From the NCBI GenBank assembly GCA_902764705.1, contig CACWWZ010000006.1, forward strand, positions 1-64,000: a stretch of DNA of 64,000 nucleotides. The letters are read 5' to 3'. Each line of letters starts with the position of its first letter. Position 1 is the first letter of the stretch. The notes below the pieces were generated by a model. That model saw only the letters and a program-made list of their open reading frames with translations, was not told the DNA's origin and ran no database searches. Positions 51,645 through 60,575 of this stretch are shown here, piece after piece. Position numbers and translations under genes: made by a program. The stretch comes from an uncultured Prevotellaceae bacterium. GTDB lineage: Bacteria; Bacteroidota; Bacteroidia; Bacteroidales; Bacteroidaceae.

Positions 51645-51672
51645 AGTGAAAAGTGAAGAGTGAAGAGTGAAT
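51645..51672. repeat. Heptamer array in the GT14/acyltransferase gap
   Basis: AGTGAAA, AGTGAAG, AGTGAAG, AGTGAAT on the plus strand. A roughly complementary array (TCATTTTT, TCATTTT, TCATTTA) lies at 51691-51712, so this is again an inverted pair. Confidence 0.75.
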
Positions 51673-51731
51673 AATTTGCTGTCGCCGTCCTCATTTTTTC
51701 ATTTTTCATTTACATTTATAATTTTTTTTAT

Positions 51732-51739
51732 TATCTTTG
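51732..51739 (+). promoter_or_regulatory. -7 promoter box of the acyltransferase; decides the start
   Basis: TATCTTTG followed by C. The ATG at 51748 is only 8 nt past the box, so the leader is only a few nucleotides. In-frame starts upstream of the box (51667) can be discarded. Confidence 0.7.
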
Positions 51740-51747
51740 CAGCGAAT

Positions 51748-52839
51748 ATGGAGAATAAAGTAGTAAAGAAGCCGCGTTTGGAATGGTTGGACGCACTAAG
51801 AGGCTTCACCATGATTCTTGTTGTGGCCTATCATGTGGCACAGAGTGGATTTGGTGAGTCGTGGCGTCACTCTTCGTCGATGCCGTTCCTCATCTTGTTT
51901 CGTATGCCGCTATTCTTCTTCGTCAGCGGATTCCTAGCCTATAAAGCTTCACAGATATGGAATCTGCGTAACCTGAGGGCGTTGATACTGAAGAAGTTAC
52001 GCGTGCAGCTCATTCCTACCTTGGTGTTCTTCCTGTTGGCCATTGCCTTGCTTTATAAAACCTTCTGGCCTTCTGTCGAGATGGAACTTATGTCGCCCCT
52101 CAAGGGTGGCTATTGGTTTACCATAGCATTGCTGTGGATGTTCCTGATTTATTATCCCTTCGCATACTTGGAAAGCAAGATGAAGCATGCCTCGTGGCTT
52201 CCCATCGTATTCTTGTTTATGGTGTCACTATTGTTTTATGAGAGTTGCTACCAGCCCAAGTATTTCTCTTGGGCACAAGGCTACAAAGGGGCCAAGACGG
52301 AACTCTACCATTTCCTGATGTACACCAGTCTGGGACAAGTGTTTCTCTATTTCCCCTTCTTCCTGTACGGCAATATCGTACATCGCTATTGGGAGAAGGC
52401 CCAGCGCATTATGGACAGCAAGTGGTTCTTCCCCATACTGATTGTGCTGGTGATTTTCTGTACGATGGATGCCTTGAAGTGGCACTTCATGCGAATGACG
52501 TGGGCTATTGTGCCGCTGACGATGGCCAAATTCCTGTTGCTGACGGTAACCTTTATGTATTTCCGTCATTATCATCAGTATTTCACCAAGATGACCTTCA
52601 TGGGAGCAACGTTGCAATACATCGGACGCAGGACGCTGGACATCTATCTTATTCATTTCCTATTTATGCCTGACCTGCCCCATATTGGTGAATTCTTTAA
52701 TGCACATCCCCATAATTTTGTGGTCGATATATTGCTTTCCGTACTGCTGGGCTTGGTCATTATTGGTTTCAGCATCATCACTTCCAATATTCTCCGCATC
52801 AGTCCGTTCTTCAAGAAGTGGTTGTTTGGTAGGAGTTGA
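51748..52839 (+). CDS. Membrane acyltransferase (acyltransferase-3 family)
   Basis: 363 residues from ATG 51748 (MENKVVKKPRLEWLDALRGF). The conserved start RLEWLDALRGFTMILVVAYH carries the catalytic histidine region, followed by FRMPLFFFVSGFLAYKA, the second family signature. About ten membrane spans. Such proteins O-acylate surface sugars, commonly with acetyl groups. LicD follows after 18 nt, so the pair probably modifies the same polymer. The acyl group and acceptor are unknown. Confidence 0.92.
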   Translation: MENKVVKKPRLEWLDALRGFTMILVVAYHVAQSGFGESWRHSSSMPFLILFRMPLFFFVSGFLAYKASQIWNLRNLRALILKKLRVQLIPTLVFFLLAIALLYKTFWPSVEMELMSPLKGGYWFTIALLWMFLIYYPFAYLESKMKHASWLPIVFLFMVSLLFYESCYQPKYFSWAQGYKGAKTELYHFLMYTSLGQVFLYFPFFLYGNIVHRYWEKAQRIMDSKWFFPILIVLVIFCTMDALKWHFMRMTWAIVPLTMAKFLLLTVTFMYFRHYHQYFTKMTFMGATLQYIGRRTLDIYLIHFLFMPDLPHIGEFFNAHPHNFVVDILLSVLLGLVIIGFSIITSNILRISPFFKKWLFGRS

Positions 52840-52857
52840 AGTTTGAGATTTGAGGAA

Positions 52858-53643
52858 ATGAGAAAAATAGAAGACATACAGGAGTTGCGACAGATTCAGA
52901 TGGGTATTCTCGACGAGGTCCATCGCTTCTGCGAGGCTCACGGTTTGCGCTATTTTCTGTCGAGTGGCACGCTGATCGGAGCTGTCCGCCACAAAGGCTA
53001 TATCCCTTGGGACGACGACATTGACATCTATATGCCTCGTAAGGATTATGAGCAGTTTCTGCAGACGTTTTCCGATGCCAATGGTATCTATCGTGCCATC
53101 AATCATAGCACAGAGTCCCATTATTACTATACGTTTGCCAAGGTTGTCGACCTGCGCACCAAAATGTTAGAGGATGAAACCGAGGGGTATGAGATTGGTG
53201 TCTTTATGGACATCTTCCCGGTGGATTATGTAACGGACGACATGCAAGAACGTGAACGCGTTTTCAATGAGAAAAAACTGCTGTATAAGATTCGCCGCTG
53301 TAAGATATCGAAGAGCAACCCTCTTCGGTCGCGTCTGGCTTATTGGGTATATAAATGCTGGCCTCTGACGGTGAAGCAAATAGAGTGTAGCATCCGAAAA
53401 CTCATTGTGCTCGACACACCAACAAACACGGTCTGTAATATGACTGAAGCCGGTCCCAGGATAGAAGGTTGCTTTCCTGCTTCCGATATCGTCTCGTCAG
53501 TAGATATCGAGTTCGAGGGCAAGATGTATAAGACGATGGTGGGCTATAAGGATTACTTAGAGCGCACCTATGGCGATTATATGACGTTACCCCCAGTGGA
53601 GCAACGCGTCACGCATCATTTCGAAGCTTATTGGCTTGACTAA
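52858..53643 (+). CDS. LicD-family phosphotransferase
   Basis: 261 residues from ATG 52858 (MRKIEDIQELRQIQMGILDE). The LicD/FKRP-like nucleotidyltransferase core is LSSGTLIGAVRHKGYIPWDD with DIDIYMPRKDYEQFL; the acidic DDDID is the metal site. EIGVFMDIFPVDYVTDD is also typical. In Haemophilus and Streptococcus, LicD transfers phosphocholine from CDP-choline to surface sugars. Here the likely donor is the CDP-compound made by the LicC-like fusion enzyme at 54639-56498. Its last 4 nt overlap the convergent gene. Confidence 0.93.
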   Translation: MRKIEDIQELRQIQMGILDEVHRFCEAHGLRYFLSSGTLIGAVRHKGYIPWDDDIDIYMPRKDYEQFLQTFSDANGIYRAINHSTESHYYYTFAKVVDLRTKMLEDETEGYEIGVFMDIFPVDYVTDDMQERERVFNEKKLLYKIRRCKISKSNPLRSRLAYWVYKCWPLTVKQIECSIRKLIVLDTPTNTVCNMTEAGPRIEGCFPASDIVSSVDIEFEGKMYKTMVGYKDYLERTYGDYMTLPPVEQRVTHHFEAYWLD

Positions 53644-54596
53644 ACCCAGATTTTCTGGTTCTGCTTGATGTATTCAAAGCTGACACCATTCGCTTCCGCT
53701 TTCTCATAGATACGGGAGGCGAAAACGATGTCGTGTAGGGCGATGCCGTAGTTGTAGCTTAAGATACGCTCGTCGTCGTTGGTGCGGCCGGGATTCTTGC
53801 CTTGCAGCACATGGTGAATCTCGTCGTATTCGCGGAACTGATTGAAATACTTGAACTTCTGAATCTGCCCTGTGTCATCGCCGAAGACTTTGTCAAAGAA
53901 CAGGTCGCAATTCTGGAAGCCACGTACATGAACTGGGATGACCGTTACTCCTTTCTTAAGCAAGGTGTCATCGGGGAATAGCAGCTCTGTGGCAACGGTG
54001 ACACAGGAAATCAGTACGTCGGCCTCTGACGCAAAGGCGTTTTTGTCGTCAATAATCTCAAACGAAACGTTATTGTAAGCCTTGAAACGCTCAATGAACT
54101 GTTCCGCTTGGTCCTTATAGCGCATCAGGCGAATGGTGATGTGGCGGTCGCTGTTGTCTGCAATGAGACAAAGTGCTACTGCTCGTGCAATGTTGCCTAA
54201 TCCTATCATGGAATAGGTGGCTGTTCCTTTTCGTTGGAAAGTCCTTGCTGCCAAGGCCGTAACAGCCCCCGTGCGCATGGCGGTAATCCAGTCGCCGTCA
54301 ATGACTGCCAACAGTTGTCCCGTTTCTGCATCATAGAGAGTGATGTCGCTCTTCAATGTTGGAATTTGGCCTTTAATACGGCTTACCAGTTTGATACCGA
54401 AATATTTCTTACCATTGTGTTCGGGCAACAAACACGGCATCGTAGTCATAAAATCTTCCCCCTGAGGATGCACACTAAGTTTGGCAGGCATTTGTGCGTC
54501 ATCCTTGGCAAGAAAACCGAATTTTACCCATTCGATACATTCTGCTGGGTTGATGTGTAGCTGCTCGATTTGAGATTGTTGAATGACTGAAACCAT
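53640..54596 (-). CDS. Ornithine cyclodeaminase/mu-crystallin-family protein
   Basis: 318 residues. FGIKLVSRIKGQIPTLKSDI, VIDGDWITAMRTGAVTALAA and the Rossmann loop MIGLGNIARAVALCLIADN identify the family, whose members are NAD(P)-dependent dehydrogenases, cyclodeaminases or imine reductases (for example SbnB in 2,3-diaminopropionate synthesis). Without an SbnA-like partner, its substrate is open. It is the last gene of metG-fusion-OCD on the minus strand, 42 nt after the fusion gene. A role in making the amino-alcohol or amino-acid ornament handled by the fusion enzyme and LicD is my inference. Confidence 0.85.
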   Translation of the reverse strand: MVSVIQQSQIEQLHINPAECIEWVKFGFLAKDDAQMPAKLSVHPQGEDFMTTMPCLLPEHNGKKYFGIKLVSRIKGQIPTLKSDITLYDAETGQLLAVIDGDWITAMRTGAVTALAARTFQRKGTATYSMIGLGNIARAVALCLIADNSDRHITIRLMRYKDQAEQFIERFKAYNNVSFEIIDDKNAFASEADVLISCVTVATELLFPDDTLLKKGVTVIPVHVRGFQNCDLFFDKVFGDDTGQIQKFKYFNQFREYDEIHHVLQGKNPGRTNDDERILSYNYGIALHDIVFASRIYEKAEANGVSFEYIKQNQKIWV

Positions 54597-54638
54597 GCTT
54601 GTCCCTTGATTATTTGATTTTACACAGAGGAACCGACC

Positions 54639-56498
54639 CTATTGTGTAATTTTTAGTTCTTTAAGACCTTCAATAAGTCGCGTATTGTCCTCATGATTTC
54701 TGACAGCAATGCGCATATACTGCCTATTGGGGTCGAGACCGGGCTTCAGGCTACAGTCGCGAGTCAAGATGTTGTGCTGCTTCAACATGCGAATCACGAT
54801 TTCGCTGGCAGTATAGGGGTGCAGCACCTCACAGAGGAAGTAGTTGGCCTCGGTGGGTATGACGCGCAGGAAAGGAATCTCGCGCAGCTGTTGCTCGAAG
54901 CTGTCACGCTCGGCGACAAACTTCGCACAGGCGCGCTGGTAGTCCTTCTCGTGCTTGTTGTATATCTGCATGAAGAATTCTGCGAAAGAGTTCAGGTTCC
55001 AAATGCTTACCTCTTTCTTGATGCGGCTGATGAGTTCTTTGTCAGCTGAAGCTAAGATACCCAGGCGCAGACCAGGCACGCCGTAGCTCTTCGAAATACT
55101 CTTCATCACGGCCATGTGCGGATACTGCTCCAGCGTTTCGTCGCTCAATAGTGAGTTGGTGGCATAGTCGCGGCTGAAGTCGACGAACGATTCATCGACA
55201 ACCAAACGGATTTGTCGCTCCTCGCACCATTGGGCCAGACGCAGTACGTCGGCCTTGGGAATGAAGTTGCCCGAGGGGTTGTCTGGGTTGATGACCATCA
55301 GCTGGCGGATGTCCTTGTCGCTGAAGAATGCCGTCAGGTCGTCGGCCGTATAGCGGTAGTCCTCATTTTGGGGCACAAAGGTCACCTGTGCATCCTTGTC
55401 ATATCTGTTCGGATACTCCTCGAAAGTCGGCCGCACGAATCCCGTCTTAACTCTCTTTCCGTTGGAGAGGGTTGTGGTAAGGCTCATCAGAATCTTGATG
55501 AGCTCTGCGGCACCGTTGCCGGGAACGATATACGGCTCGCTGACGCCAAAGCACTTGCTGGCGATGAGCGTGTTAACCTTCATGCCCGACGGGTATTCCG
55601 TCAGCAGCGTGTCGAAATTGGCTCGCAACTCGTCCTTCATTCTGCGACTGGGGAAGTAGGGGTTCACCAAGTAGCAGAAGTCCAGCATTTGCGGGAATCG
55701 CCAGAAACCGCCATAGCGTCCGTAGTACTTGCGCAGCACGTCCTTCTCGTCGGCAAACAGCGCCTCGGCAATGTCCAAGTCCTGCTTGTCGTCAATCTCG
55801 TACCACTTCTCCTGTCCGATGGGCAGGGCCTTCATATCGTGGTTGTTTAGCAACGATATGATGCGCAGCACGTTCTCGTAATATTCGTTGTTGCCTACCG
55901 CCTTGGTATAAGCATCTAGAAAGGGTACGTACTTCTGCTGCGAGAACTGACGGCTTAGCTTATAGATATTCACCGTCTTGTAGTACGAGTCGACGTCGTT
56001 ATAGTCGAAGGCATCCTTCGAGATGAAGTTCACGATGTTCTGCTCGTCGTCCAGCCGCACCATCGTACCGTCCATCCACGTCTCGTATTTGGCCACGAGG
56101 GCGAGGTTGGGGTAGGGGTTGTCGACAATCATGGGAATCAGCCGGTCGCTGAAAATCAGGTCGCTCTCGATGAGCAGCGTGTCGTCTTCCTGCAACTTGT
56201 CCTTGACGATGGCCAGCGAATAGATGTTGTTGGTCTTGTCGTAGACAGGGTTTTCGGCAAATTGCAATTGGCACTTGGCTGTTAGCTGTTGGCCATATTG
56301 CGAATCAATGTACTCGCGCAACTCTTTGCCTTTATAGCCCACTACGATGATGACGCGGTTCAACTGCTGCTTGGCCAACTGACCTAACAGCCTATCAATC
56401 AGCCTTACGCCATTCACAGGGACCATACACTTCGTATTGTCCTTCGTGTAGTCGCCCAGTCGGCGCCCCATACCCGCTGCCAATATAATCGCCTGCAT
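54639..56498 (-). CDS. Bifunctional LicC-like cytidylyltransferase / CobD-HisC-like PLP enzyme
   Basis: 619 residues in two domains. Residues 1-250 are a sugar/choline-phosphate nucleotidyltransferase: LAAGMGRRL (6-14), ENPVYDKTNNIYSLAIV, the metal aspartate in ESDLIF (111-116) and KWYEIDDKQDLDIAEALF, which is LicC-like. Residues about 260-619 are a fold-type I PLP enzyme: NPDNPSG (404-410), VVDESFVDF, the PLP lysine Lys470 in SISKSYGVPGLRLG, and a C-terminal ANYFLCEVL and MRIAVRNHEDNTRLIEGL. The second domain is closest in pattern to threonine-phosphate decarboxylase (CobD) and histidinol-phosphate aminotransferase. Together they could make and CTP-activate a phospho-amino-alcohol for LicD. 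It follows metG through a heptamer spacer. Confidence 0.9.
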   Translation of the reverse strand: MQAIILAAGMGRRLGDYTKDNTKCMVPVNGVRLIDRLLGQLAKQQLNRVIIVVGYKGKELREYIDSQYGQQLTAKCQLQFAENPVYDKTNNIYSLAIVKDKLQEDDTLLIESDLIFSDRLIPMIVDNPYPNLALVAKYETWMDGTMVRLDDEQNIVNFISKDAFDYNDVDSYYKTVNIYKLSRQFSQQKYVPFLDAYTKAVGNNEYYENVLRIISLLNNHDMKALPIGQEKWYEIDDKQDLDIAEALFADEKDVLRKYYGRYGGFWRFPQMLDFCYLVNPYFPSRRMKDELRANFDTLLTEYPSGMKVNTLIASKCFGVSEPYIVPGNGAAELIKILMSLTTTLSNGKRVKTGFVRPTFEEYPNRYDKDAQVTFVPQNEDYRYTADDLTAFFSDKDIRQLMVINPDNPSGNFIPKADVLRLAQWCEERQIRLVVDESFVDFSRDYATNSLLSDETLEQYPHMAVMKSISKSYGVPGLRLGILASADKELISRIKKEVSIWNLNSFAEFFMQIYNKHEKDYQRACAKFVAERDSFEQQLREIPFLRVIPTEANYFLCEVLHPYTASEIVIRMLKQHNILTRDCSLKPGLDPNRQYMRIAVRNHEDNTRLIEGLKELKITQ

Positions 56499-56504
56499 AC
56501 CCCC

Positions 56505-56525
56505 TCTTAACTCTTAACTCTTAAT
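56505..56525. repeat. Heptamer array forming the fusion-gene/metG spacer
   Basis: TCTTAAC, TCTTAAC, TCTTAAT on the plus strand. The metG stop codon begins two bases further on, and the fusion gene's ATG lies 6 nt away on the other side. Confidence 0.85.
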
Positions 56526-56526
56526 T

Positions 56527-58593
56527 CTATCCGACCTGGCTTCCTGGTTTCACGTCCTTGGTCGTTGTCACCACGCTGAGACTCTCGTCGGCGTCGACAG
56601 CCGAAAGAATCATACCCTGGCTCTCAATACCCATCATCTTACGCGGTGCAAAGTTGGCCACGAAGAGGATGCGCTTGCCCACCAATACTGATGGGTCGTC
56701 GTAGAAGGCGGCAATGCCCGAGAGAATAGTGCGGTCTGTGCCGCTGCCGTCGTCGATGATAAACTGCAACAGCTTCTTCGACTTCGGCACACGCTGGCAG
56801 TCCTTGATCAGACCGACGCGGATATCGAGTTTTTCGAAGGTCTCAAAGTCGACGGTGTCCTTGATGGGCGCGGCCTTTTGCTGTGCAGCCTGGTTGGCCT
56901 TTTTGGTGGCCTCCAGCTTGTCCAGCTGCTTCTGGATGACGTCGTCTTCAATCTTCTCGAACAGCAAGGCGGGCTCGCCCAACTTGTGGCCGGCTTTCAG
57001 CAAATCGGTGGTGCCCAACTCATTCCAGTCGAACGACTCAAGATTCAACATCTCGCGTAGCTTCTTGCTCGAGAATGGCAGGAAAGGCTCGAATGCAATA
57101 GCCAGATTTCCAGTCAGTTGCAGGCAAATGTTCAAGATTGTCTCGCAACGCTTTGGATCGGTCTTCCAAACCTTCCAAGGCTCACACTCGGTGATGTATC
57201 GGTTGCCGATACGGGCCAGGTTCATTGCCTCGAACTGGGCGTCGCGGAACTTAAACTGGTCGAGCAAAGCCTCCACCTTCTGCTTCACGTCCTTGAATTC
57301 TGCCAAGGCCTGTTTGTCGACATCAAGCAGTTCGCCACAGGCAGGCACCACGCCGTCCCAATACTTCTTGGTCAGTTGCAGGGCACGATTGACAAAATTG
57401 CCGTAGACAGCCACCAGCTCGTTGTTATTGCGGTCCTGGAAGTCCTTCCAGGTAAAGTTGTTGTCCTTCGTCTCGGGGGCATTGGCTGTCAGCACGTAGC
57501 GCAGCACGTCCTGCTTGCCGGGCATGTCCTCCAGGTATTCGTGCAACCACACGGCCCAGTTTCTCGACGTCGAAATCTTGTCGTTCTCCAAGTTCAGGAA
57601 CTCGTTCGACGGCACATTGTCGGGCATGATATATTTGCCGTGGGCCTTCATCATCACGGGGAAGATGATGCAGTGGAACACGATGTTGTCCTTGCCGATG
57701 AAGTGTACCAGACGGGTGTCCTCGTCCTGCCACCACTTCTCCCACGAACCCCACTTTTCGGGTTCCTTCTCGCACAGCTCTACGGTGTTCGACACATAGC
57801 CAATGGGCGCGTCGAACCACACGTACAGCACCTTGCCTTCAGCACCCTCGATGGGTACGGGAATACCCCAGTTCAGGTCGCGCGTCATAGCACGGGGCTG
57901 CAGATCCATCTCCAGCCACGACTTACACTGTCCATATACGTTGGGGCGCCACTCCTTGTGACCTTCCAGAATCCACTGCTTCAGCCACTCCTGATATTCG
58001 TTCAGGGGCAGATACCAGTTCTTTGTCTCCTTCAGCACGGGCGTAGAGCCGCTGATTGTCGACTTCGGGTTAATCAGTTCCGTAGGACTCAGGTCACGGC
58101 CGCACTTCTCACACTGGTCGCCATAGGCACCCTCAGCGTGGCAGTGGGGACATTCGCCCGTCACGTAGCGGTCAGCCAGGAACTGCTTGGCTTCCTCGTC
58201 GTACAGCTGCTCGGTGGTTTCCTCCACCAGCTTGCCTTCGTCGTACAGCTTGCGGAACCACTCGGCGGCAAACTTATGGTGCGTCTCCGAGGTTGTGCGA
58301 CTATAGATGTCAAACGATATGCCGAACTCCTCGAACGAGTCCTTGATCATCTTATGATAGCGGTCTACCACGTCCTGCGGGGTGATACCCTCCTTGCGGG
58401 CACGTACCGTGATGGGCACACCATGCTCGTCAGAACCGCCGATAAACATCACGTCCTCCTTCTTCAGACGCAGGTAACGCACATAAATATCTGCCGGCAC
58501 ATATACGCCAGCTAGGTGACCGATATGTACTCCGCCATTGGCATAGGGCAGGGCAGAGGTCACCGTCGTTCTTTTAAACTTTTTTTCTGCCAT
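56527..58593 (-). CDS. metG: Methionyl-tRNA synthetase
   Basis: 688 residues. The HIGH motif is in [20 protein letters not shown] (His23-His26). The zinc-binding [20 protein letters not shown] has two Cys pairs. The KMSKS-like motif is [13 protein letters not shown]. The anticodon-binding helical domain has [20 protein letters not shown]. The C-terminal tRNA-binding domain has [20 protein letters not shown] and [12 protein letters not shown]. It heads a three-gene minus-strand operon with the fusion enzyme and the OCD-family gene. -7 box at 58624-58631. Confidence 0.98.
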   Translation of the reverse strand: MAEKKFKRTTVTSALPYANGGVHIGHLAGVYVPADIYVRYLRLKKEDVMFIGGSDEHGVPITVRARKEGITPQDVVDRYHKMIKDSFEEFGISFDIYSRTTSETHHKFAAEWFRKLYDEGKLVEETTEQLYDEEAKQFLADRYVTGECPHCHAEGAYGDQCEKCGRDLSPTELINPKSTISGSTPVLKETKNWYLPLNEYQEWLKQWILEGHKEWRPNVYGQCKSWLEMDLQPRAMTRDLNWGIPVPIEGAEGKVLYVWFDAPIGYVSNTVELCEKEPEKWGSWEKWWQDEDTRLVHFIGKDNIVFHCIIFPVMMKAHGKYIMPDNVPSNEFLNLENDKISTSRNWAVWLHEYLEDMPGKQDVLRYVLTANAPETKDNNFTWKDFQDRNNNELVAVYGNFVNRALQLTKKYWDGVVPACGELLDVDKQALAEFKDVKQKVEALLDQFKFRDAQFEAMNLARIGNRYITECEPWKVWKTDPKRCETILNICLQLTGNLAIAFEPFLPFSSKKLREMLNLESFDWNELGTTDLLKAGHKLGEPALLFEKIEDDVIQKQLDKLEATKKANQAAQQKAAPIKDTVDFETFEKLDIRVGLIKDCQRVPKSKKLLQFIIDDGSGTDRTILSGIAAFYDDPSVLVGKRILFVANFAPRKMMGIESQGMILSAVDADESLSVVTTTKDVKPGSQVG

Positions 58594-58623
58594 TGTCTTT
58601 TCTTATTATTTTCAATTTGGGTG

Positions 58624-58631
58624 CAAAGGTA
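58624..58631 (-). promoter_or_regulatory. -7 promoter box of metG
   Basis: TACCTTTG followed by C on the minus strand. Confidence 0.75.
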
Positions 58632-58638
58632 CAAAAAA

Positions 58639-58666
58639 GTTTAGAGTTTAGGGTTTAGAATATAGA
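58639..58666. repeat. Heptamer array upstream of metG
   Basis: GTTTAGA, GTTTAGG, GTTTAGA, ATATAGA on the plus strand, in the gap between the divergent metG and GH30 promoters. Confidence 0.75.
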
Positions 58667-58727
58667 GAAATTTTGTATGCTGCAGCAAATTTATCTATTT
58701 TTACTCTTCACTTTTCACAAAATTTCG

Positions 58728-58735
58728 TACCTTTG
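58728..58735 (+). promoter_or_regulatory. -7 promoter box of the GH30 gene
   Basis: TACCTTTG followed by C, 19 nt before the ATG. Confidence 0.75.
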
Positions 58736-58754
58736 CAGGCAAAATTTCTAACTT

Positions 58755-60302
58755 ATGAACAAGATTATTTCAACTATTGTGGCGCTGATTGCCACTACAA
58801 CCATTTATGCAGGTCCCTACAGACTTACAGTGAAGGATACCCGCTATCAGACGATTACCGGCTTCGGCGCAGCTTGCTGCGATGGAGCTATGTGTCCCGT
58901 TGGTACAGATACCAACCCTGTAAAGCTTCTCTATGGCGATGAGTCCAAGATAGGACTGAACATCATGCGTATGGAAATCTCGCCGAATTTCGAAGGCGAT
59001 ATCAGAGTGCCAGAGTGGGGCAACTGGGACTCACCTTACGATTGGAACGGCTCGTTGCCGTCGGCCAAAATTGTCAAGCAGCGTGGCGGCATCGTGTTTG
59101 GCACGCCTTGGTCGCCTCCTGGCGAGTATAAGACCAACGGCACAGCGCAAGGTGGCAATGCTGCAGATCAGGGTAATCAGGAGGGCAGGCTGCGTAAGGA
59201 CTGCTATGACAAGTTCTTCCCGTGGCTGAACACCTTCCTGAAGTGGATGAAGGATCATGGTGTCGACGTCGATGCCGTGTCCATCCAGAACGAGCCCGAC
59301 TGGTGGGTCAGCTACTCAGGCTGTCTTTATACGCCGCAGGAACAGCTCGACTTGGTAAAGGGCTATGCTCACATGCTTGACCGCGAGACATACAAGGGCG
59401 TACGCCTCATCAGTGCTGAACCTTTAGGCTTTTCCCCTGAATACAGCAACGTGCTGTTGAACAACGCTGTGGCTCGTGAGCAAATTGATATTGTTGCCGG
59501 TCATATTTACGGTCATGCACCATTGAAGGCCGGTAATTTGAAGGATGCCGCCGTGCTGGCTCACCAATATGGTAAGGAAGTATGGATGACAGAACACTCT
59601 TCAACCGACAATATCGGTGCCCGTCTGCCCAACTGGCACGAACAGCTGCTCTTTGCCGAGGAACTCAACGAGTGTATGTTAGCAGGTTGTACGGGTTATA
59701 TCTATTGGTATATGCGTGCGCATTGGGCTTTTGTCGGAACTGGTGAACCCATCGAAGTGAATGGCAAGAAAGTCTCTATTCCTGGCAACACCAAGAACAA
59801 GTTGCTGCCGCGTGCCTATGTACTGTCCCACTTCGCCAAGCATGTCACCGGGTCAACCCGTCTGGCTACTACTTCCACCATTGATAACACAACGGAAGCT
59901 GAGAGAGAGTTCTCGGCCTATATCAAAGGCGACTCAATCATTGTGATGGCTATCGACACTACTGCGAACAGCCGTGAAATGAGGATTAAACTGCCCTACA
60001 AGGTGAAAAGTGGCGTTCATTTGCTGTCCACAGGCAACGAACCGGAGAACCTCTGTCAGGAATATCCCATCGCCATCGATGAGCCTACAGAAAATCCCGT
60101 GGTCGATCTGCCTGCTCGCAGCCTGAACACATACATCTTCATGATAGACCAAGGCAGTGCTGCCATCTATGAGGTATCAGGAACAGAGGAAGACGGTCCC
60201 GCAACCTACTACGACATGCAGGGTCGCCAGATAGACATACCTCGTGGACTGTGCATCGAGAAGCGTGCTGACGGCTCTTCTAAAGTTGTTTATAAAAGAT
60301 AG
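58755..60302 (+). CDS. Secreted GH30 glycoside hydrolase (probable glucuronoxylanase)
   Basis: 515 residues with a signal peptide (MNKIISTIVALIATTTIYA). The GH30 core starts RYQTITGFGAACCDGAMCPV. The acid/base Glu180 lies in SIQNEPDWWVSYSGCLYTPQ and the nucleophile Glu280 in VWMTEHSSTDN. A beta-sandwich side domain (about 390-470) follows, as usual for this family. The last 35 residues (ATYYDMQGRQIDIPRGLCIE...) resemble the short C-terminal sorting tail seen on secreted Prevotella enzymes. The family also includes glucosidases and other activities; xylan as substrate is inferred from the motif pattern and plant-polymer context. Monocistronic, followed by a 13-bp hairpin. Confidence 0.88.
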   Translation: MNKIISTIVALIATTTIYAGPYRLTVKDTRYQTITGFGAACCDGAMCPVGTDTNPVKLLYGDESKIGLNIMRMEISPNFEGDIRVPEWGNWDSPYDWNGSLPSAKIVKQRGGIVFGTPWSPPGEYKTNGTAQGGNAADQGNQEGRLRKDCYDKFFPWLNTFLKWMKDHGVDVDAVSIQNEPDWWVSYSGCLYTPQEQLDLVKGYAHMLDRETYKGVRLISAEPLGFSPEYSNVLLNNAVAREQIDIVAGHIYGHAPLKAGNLKDAAVLAHQYGKEVWMTEHSSTDNIGARLPNWHEQLLFAEELNECMLAGCTGYIYWYMRAHWAFVGTGEPIEVNGKKVSIPGNTKNKLLPRAYVLSHFAKHVTGSTRLATTSTIDNTTEAEREFSAYIKGDSIIVMAIDTTANSREMRIKLPYKVKSGVHLLSTGNEPENLCQEYPIAIDEPTENPVVDLPARSLNTYIFMIDQGSAAIYEVSGTEEDGPATYYDMQGRQIDIPRGLCIEKRADGSSKVVYKR

Positions 60303-60313
60303 ATTTCCATCAT

Positions 60314-60348
60314 CGTCAGGTCGCCAGCAGGATGATGGCGACCTGACG
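60314..60348 (+). terminator. Hairpin after the GH30 gene
   Basis: A perfect 13-bp stem CGTCAGGTCGCCA / TGGCGACCTGACG with a 9-nt loop, starting 11 nt after the stop. No T-run follows, so it may be a factor-dependent terminator or an mRNA-stabilising stem. Confidence 0.65.
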
Positions 60349-60470
60349 AGGTACAACTGGCAGCCCTCTGCCTGCATTTTGTCGCGCTCGGGTGGGGGAG
60401 AACGTAAACGATTTCGTGGATTTTAACAGATTTTATTGCGCCAAAAATAATCAGCTATTTTTAATTTTCG

Positions 60471-60478
60471 TATCTTTG
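60471..60478 (+). promoter_or_regulatory. -7 promoter box of the pectinesterase-like gene
   Basis: TATCTTTG followed by C, with a leader of about 90 nt. Confidence 0.7.
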
Positions 60479-60575
60479 CAGGTGATTTATGGCCTGGCCA
60501 TGAACCGCAACTAATCTGCTTTACGCGCGAACAATTTTTATTTTTATTACTATAAACAACTAAAAAAACAATTGT

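Larger units (their letters stand above)
60303..60575. other. Gap between the GH30 and pectinesterase-like genes
   Basis: About 270 bp without a gene. It contains the hairpin at 60314-60348, the promoter box at 60471-60478 and a leader of about 90 nt. Confidence 0.7.

Noticed and set aside
57118..58515. 465-codon plus-strand reading frame opposite metG
   Set aside because: Shadow of metG with no recognisable domain; metG is complete and well supported.
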